From: JADJLQ01 sp044227925 | GTDB taxonomy: Bacteria; Bacteroidota; Bacteroidia; Chitinophagales; Saprospiraceae | DNA length: 64,000 bases | NCBI GenBank assembly: GCA_044227925.1 | Contig: JBGAVW010000008.1 | Location: 1-64,000 of the forward strand | Reading direction: 5' to 3' | Part shown: positions 60,348-64,000 of the stretch, in pieces | How the letters are laid out: every line of letters begins with the position of its first letter | Position numbering within the stretch: the stretch's first letter is position 1 | Made by a program: the position numbers and the translations under genes | The notes under the pieces: model-generated | The model's input: the letters and a program-made list of their open reading frames with translations, nothing else | Databases searched by the model: none | Told to the model about the DNA's origin: nothing

Positions 60348-61913
60348 TTATTGAATCTGAACTACGACATCTGCTAATTTTCGATTTACCTCGTCTCCGG
60401 GGCATTTACATCTGATATTACTGAACATGTAAAAATTTCCAGGCTTTGCCAAAGAAATAATCCTTGCGGCCTCTCCTGAAAGTCTTGCTCCCTGGTTTGA
60501 TGATTCCATTAAATCCTCACCTTTAGATTGCCTGGTTACAAAGAAACCAGCGATATCACATTTTGCGTCAAAATCAAAGTTCTCCAATAAAGCCTGTATA
60601 CCAGCCTGGGCTTTAAATTCACCATTACCCATTTTATTAGCTCCGGATCCAAACCTTGGTGTAGGATCAGGAATGGCTTTGATTCTAAATACTTTTTTAG
60701 CTGCCTGAGCACCGTTTGCACTAACAATAATATTGGCAGTGGTACCTGGTTTGGCATTATTAGCAAGTGATAGAGAATACGTTCCGTCATTTGCTCTGGA
60801 TATGGTACCGGGACCATCAAATGAAACGCTTAGCTGATTGGAAGAAATGCCTGCCGCAGAAACCTCAATTGGATTTACAACTCCTTTATAGAGAACATTC
60901 ATTTTAGCTGCCGAAATAGTGGTAGACCTTTCACCTACCTCATATTCAAATTCGCTTTCTACAGTGGTAGTCTGATTGGTAACGGGATTTACCACTGAAA
61001 ATCGTGCTGTATATTTTTTCGTACCTACTCCGGATGGGACTACGGAATATTTAGCCACTCCATCGGCTACCGGAATATTAGCACCATTTACAGAGGCAGT
61101 CATATTAGTACCCACATTGGACGACGATGCAGACAAATAGAGGTCTGCTTCATATTTTTCTCCATTAATGATATAGGATTTTTTTGGTGCGGAGACTACC
61201 TGATATTTATCAAATTTTATTTCCTCTCCACCTACTTTTCCCATGAGATAGTTTAAGACCGCTGCTTCTGTACTTTTGGCATCATTTTGCAATTTATTTA
61301 AAATCGGCAAGGTAGCTCCGAGCGGCATATGATTAAAATTAAAATGTGCCCAGTTTTTCTTTGAAGTAGATCGCCATGCAGAATCCACAGTCATTGAAAC
61401 TTTATTCATAAATTCTGCTCTATCAGCAGGTTCGATAAACTCAAGGAATTTATCCCTGGTTTCAAGTATCTTTTTTTCAAGTTCACCACCCTTCCCATTA
61501 TTTGCTGCCGGATCCTTTCCCACCATTAATCTGGTGGCAATATCTTTATTTTTCTCACCCTTTAATGCTGTAATGCCTGTTCTTGGATCTGTTTTATACC
61601 CACCTGTTGCATTTACCATACTATCAATAATACCCTGAACATAATCATTAAACTCCTTGCTCAGTGCTCTGGCAGGATTAGCTCTGTCTGCAAATTTTCT
61701 AAGGTTGACTTCATCCTTTTTTGCCAACCTATCCACTTCGCCTGGTATCTTACTATTAGACTCATCCAAAGTAGAATTACTTTTTTTCAGTCCTTTATCC
61801 ACCACTCTGAATGCATTGAATATTTCCGCTGATACATTGAGTGCCAGCAGCGCTGTGAGCACCAGATACATCAGGTTAATCATCAATTGCCGCGGCTGCT
61901 TAGGAATAGACAT
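60348..61913 (-). CDS. gldM: T9SS motor subunit GldM
   Basis: The 521-residue protein spans the periplasm from a single N-terminal membrane helix (residues about 10-32, LMINLMYLVLTALLALNVSA) through several beta-rich D1-D4 domains. It shows the GldM pattern SIPKQPRQLMINLMYLVLTA at the very start, and LPILNKLQNDAKSTEAAVLNYL in the helical neck region. It couples the GldL motor to the GldKN ring. Length is within the known range (about 510-525). Confidence 0.95.
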   Translation of the reverse strand: MSIPKQPRQLMINLMYLVLTALLALNVSAEIFNAFRVVDKGLKKSNSTLDESNSKIPGEVDRLAKKDEVNLRKFADRANPARALSKEFNDYVQGIIDSMVNATGGYKTDPRTGITALKGEKNKDIATRLMVGKDPAANNGKGGELEKKILETRDKFLEFIEPADRAEFMNKVSMTVDSAWRSTSKKNWAHFNFNHMPLGATLPILNKLQNDAKSTEAAVLNYLMGKVGGEEIKFDKYQVVSAPKKSYIINGEKYEADLYLSASSSNVGTNMTASVNGANIPVADGVAKYSVVPSGVGTKKYTARFSVVNPVTNQTTTVESEFEYEVGERSTTISAAKMNVLYKGVVNPIEVSAAGISSNQLSVSFDGPGTISRANDGTYSLSLANNAKPGTTANIIVSANGAQAAKKVFRIKAIPDPTPRFGSGANKMGNGEFKAQAGIQALLENFDFDAKCDIAGFFVTRQSKGEDLMESSNQGARLSGEAARIISLAKPGNFYMFSNIRCKCPGDEVNRKLADVVVQIQ

Positions 61914-61958
61914 AATTTATATGATTCAATTATAAAATTAAATGACGGTCTTAAATTT

Positions 61959-62786
61959 TTACTTTGATCCCATTGCAGAAAGCATATTTCCATATACTTT
62001 GTTCATAGAACCCAGGTTTTGAGCCAGTGCATGCAATTCATGCTGGGTCTTTTTAGCATCATCAGAAGCGGCTTGCATGGCCTGAAAAGTTTCATTCATT
62101 TTGGCATAGGATCCATTCATGGAAGCAAGGCTTTTAGATAAAATGCCCAGTTCAGATTGAGTCTTTTTAGCATCTTCACTGGCAGCCTGCATAGCCTGAA
62201 ACGTTTCGTTCATTTTAGAATAGGCATTATTCATGCTGGATAAGCTTTTCGAAAGGGTACTTAATTCTACTTGCGTCTTCTTGGCATCTTCTACCGAACT
62301 TTGTAAGGCAAGAAAAGCTTCATTCATCTTGCCGTAAAAATCATTCATAGATTTGAGCTGATCTTTGGTCTTTGAAAAATCCACTTCCTGCAATGCTTTT
62401 AACGATGACATACTTTTGCTCATACCCTGAAGTTCTGATAGCATACCTCCTAATTTATCTTCGACCACTTCGGCATTTAATGCCCTGCTTGGCTTTTTAG
62501 CGCTGCTGTCTATAGCACCTACCCCTGGTAAAATAGCTGGTACATCGGCATGGTAATCTTCTATACCAGGATATAATTTTTCCCAATAATAATCCTTGTC
62601 AGGAGGTAATAATCCGAGCATAAGGAAGAGAATGGCTTCAGTAATAAGTCCCACCATTAAAAATTCGCTAGCAAAAGGCAAGCTTTCAATTTTTAATAAT
62701 GCGCCTATCATCACCAGAGCAGCACCCACACCAATGATCAGGTTTTTAAAGTATTTAAAAGACGAGGTTTTGTACCAGGTTGCCAT
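61959..62786 (-). CDS. gldL: T9SS motor subunit GldL, with tandem repeats
   Basis: The 275-residue inner-membrane protein has two membrane helices (about residues 12-32 and 40-62; YFKNLIIGVGAALVMIGALL and FLMVGLITEAILFLMLGLLP) that form the proton-driven motor with GldM. The helical cytoplasmic tail (residues 147-260) is made of 38-residue repeats beginning MN...Y.KMNE.F and containing DAKKTQ. The N-terminal part matches GldL/PorL well. Confidence 0.93.
   Translation of the reverse strand: MATWYKTSSFKYFKNLIIGVGAALVMIGALLKIESLPFASEFLMVGLITEAILFLMLGLLPPDKDYYWEKLYPGIEDYHADVPAILPGVGAIDSSAKKPSRALNAEVVEDKLGGMLSELQGMSKSMSSLKALQEVDFSKTKDQLKSMNDFYGKMNEAFLALQSSVEDAKKTQVELSTLSKSLSSMNNAYSKMNETFQAMQAASEDAKKTQSELGILSKSLASMNGSYAKMNETFQAMQAASDDAKKTQHELHALAQNLGSMNKVYGNMLSAMGSK
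62007..62348 (-). repeat. Three 114-bp tandem repeats inside gldL
   Basis: Three full units start (minus strand) at 62348, 62234 and 62120, with a partial fourth at 62006; the offset is exactly 114 bp (38 codons), e.g. the GCCTGAA motif at 62080 and 62194. Protein units share KMNETFQAMQAAS and DAKKTQ. The repeats extend the cytoplasmic helical tail of GldL. Confidence 0.9.
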
Positions 62787-62861
62787 AAGACAATTAATGT
62801 TTTTAGATTATGTTAATGTAATGTATAATTCTATTGGTTTGGAAGATCCGTCGAAACATTC

Positions 62862-64000
62862 TTACTTGAAATCGTTGATGGACCTACCCAGGAAAGAGAG
62901 CACGTTTCTGAATCCTACATATGATTTTGTAGTATCCTGATATTCGTATGTCCTGGTTCCATTTTGTAAATAATAGGAAATATCTTTCCATGATCCACCC
63001 CTTATTACTTTTCTTTTGTAGACTGGTGGGTCATTGGGCTTAGCATTATAAGTAATATCGGGATTCATGTCGTGTGTGAAATTATTGGCATTATCAAAAT
63101 AAGCGGTCACAGTCCATTCTGCCACATTCCCTGCCATATTATATAAGCCATACTCATTAGGAAAATAAGAATGTACTTCTACCGTATATTGTCCACCATC
63201 CTCCGGATAATTGCCTCGGCCAGGTTTGAAATTTGCCAATAAACAACCTTTTGCGTTGCGGATATAATACCCTCCCCATGGATAAGGTGCCAATTCTTTT
63301 TTACCTCTGGCAGCGTATTCCCATTCATATTCGGTTGGTAGCCTGAATCCTTCTGAGTTTACTTCATCTGGTCTGTGCTGATTCCAAAGTTGTGTGCGCC
63401 AATTACTGAAAGCTTTGGCCATCGTCCAGTTAACACCTACCACTGGATAATCATCATAGGCTGGATGCCAGAAATAATTTTTAGCTATAGGATCATTATA
63501 AGAATAGGCAAAATCACGAATCCAGGTTAACGTATCGGGATACACTTCGGAAGATTCTTTTTTAATAAAATTTCGTCTGGCTGTACCTCTTTTTGCTTTA
63601 GCTGCTTCATTGATATCAAACCAGGAATAGTTATACACCAATTTGCGGACATCCAGCTCATCACTACCTAATCTATCTTCTCCCTGATAAAACATTTCTG
63701 AGAGTTCTTCAGCCGTCCAATCTAATTCGATTTCCCAATCGATAGAGGTAGACCCGTCATCATTTTCAATTACATCACCCATCAGCGTATGGGCTATTGA
63801 ATCTTTTACATACTCTACGAACTCGCGATATTCATTATTCGTAATTTCAGTATCATCCATATAAAAACCAGAAATAGATATCGATTTTGGTTTTTGAACG
63901 TACGAACTAAAAATGTCCTGGTCACTTTGACCTACGTGTAATGTGCCTGAAGGAATGTAAACCATGCCGTAAGGATTGATTCCTTTCCATTTAGGCCTAT
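62862..64000 (-). CDS. gldK: T9SS lipoprotein GldK (N terminus beyond window)
   Basis: The frame is open to the right edge: codons before Met 63965 read RPKWKGINPYG, so the real start lies beyond 64000. The visible 378 residues show the FGE-sulfatase/SUMF-like fold of GldK/PorK: GMVYIPSGTLHVGQSDQD, ISGFYMDDTEITNNEYREF, GFRLPTEYEWEYAARG and GNVAEWT, plus RKVIRGGSWKD. The Cys residues of true formylglycine-generating enzymes are not apparent. GldK forms the outer-membrane ring with GldN. First visible gene of the gldKLMN operon. Confidence 0.94.
   Translation of the reverse strand, partial: RPKWKGINPYGMVYIPSGTLHVGQSDQDIFSSYVQKPKSISISGFYMDDTEITNNEYREFVEYVKDSIAHTLMGDVIENDDGSTSIDWEIELDWTAEELSEMFYQGEDRLGSDELDVRKLVYNYSWFDINEAAKAKRGTARRNFIKKESSEVYPDTLTWIRDFAYSYNDPIAKNYFWHPAYDDYPVVGVNWTMAKAFSNWRTQLWNQHRPDEVNSEGFRLPTEYEWEYAARGKKELAPYPWGGYYIRNAKGCLLANFKPGRGNYPEDGGQYTVEVHSYFPNEYGLYNMAGNVAEWTVTAYFDNANNFTHDMNPDITYNAKPNDPPVYKRKVIRGGSWKDISYYLQNGTRTYEYQDTTKSYVGFRNVLSFLGRSINDFK

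Overview
The window looks like a chromosomal stretch of a member of the Bacteroidota, AT-rich by eye. The strongest signs are the T9SS/gliding core genes gldK-gldL-gldM-gldN (59484-64000), secreted proteins ending in T9SS type A sorting domains (1-1475, 17271-18398), a SusC-like STN/TonB receptor followed by a DUF4249 lipoprotein, the bamD-rpoZ-coaBC-DUF4835 gene order, and promoters of the TTTG-N20-TAnnTTTG type with few Shine-Dalgarno sites. A member of the Saprospiria/Chitinophagia side of the phylum is my inference; the sequence alone does not settle it. No tRNA, rRNA, CRISPR array, insertion sequence or prophage was found.

Layout. 1-7.4 kb: tail of a secreted protein, photolyase, an OmpA-like protein and a 1190-residue membrane-anchored coiled-coil protein with a 507-bp in-frame tandem duplication. 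7.4-8.0 kb: very AT-rich intergenic region with an orphan terminator. 8.0-13.4 kb: sodium symporter, folK-deoxynucleoside kinase, and an efp-accB-accC operon whose EF-P carries Arg32 at the modification site. 13.7-15.3 kb: an AAA ATPase with a C-terminal PD-(D/E)XK-like nuclease motif; upstream lie two copies of a 37-bp dyad, one wrapped around its apparent promoter. 15.4-24.8 kb: MsbA-like exporter, secreted protein, purN, the DUF4835-coaBC-rpoZ-bamD block and a large DUF1080 protein.

24.9-32.9 kb: a small putative stress cluster (CBS protein, basic 51-residue protein, release-factor-like protein, CsbD-like protein), GH3-family protein, thrS, two tandem dodecins, a TlpA-like lipoprotein, a TPR lipoprotein and a DinB-family protein. 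33.0-38.4 kb: a TonB receptor operon whose third gene has a plug-like domain but no barrel. 38.6-49.6 kb: RRM RNA-binding protein, hpt, M28 peptidase, ECF sigma factor preceded by an orphan terminator, mechanosensitive channel, DUF3078 protein, an MtfA-like protein without its HExxH motif, clpB, and an AraC regulator divergent from a secreted protein. 49.7-59.3 kb: DUF486 protein, PLP-dependent alpha-oxoamine synthase-like enzyme, fused E1 alpha/beta dehydrogenase, DUF1573 protein, two cyclophilins, ROK/polyphosphate glucokinase-like kinase, YceI lipoprotein and an ALDH7-type dehydrogenase. 59.5-64.0 kb: gldN, gldM, gldL and gldK (cut by the window end).

Much of the content is housekeeping and envelope biology: BamD assembles outer-membrane proteins, GldKLMN drives the T9SS that exports the proteins with C-terminal sorting domains, and several lipoproteins and OmpA/TonB proteins sit in the same envelope. 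The least explained items are the ATPase-nuclease gene with its paired operators, the OmpA/coiled-coil pair, the stress cluster at 25 kb, and the two orphan terminators that may end short RNAs.
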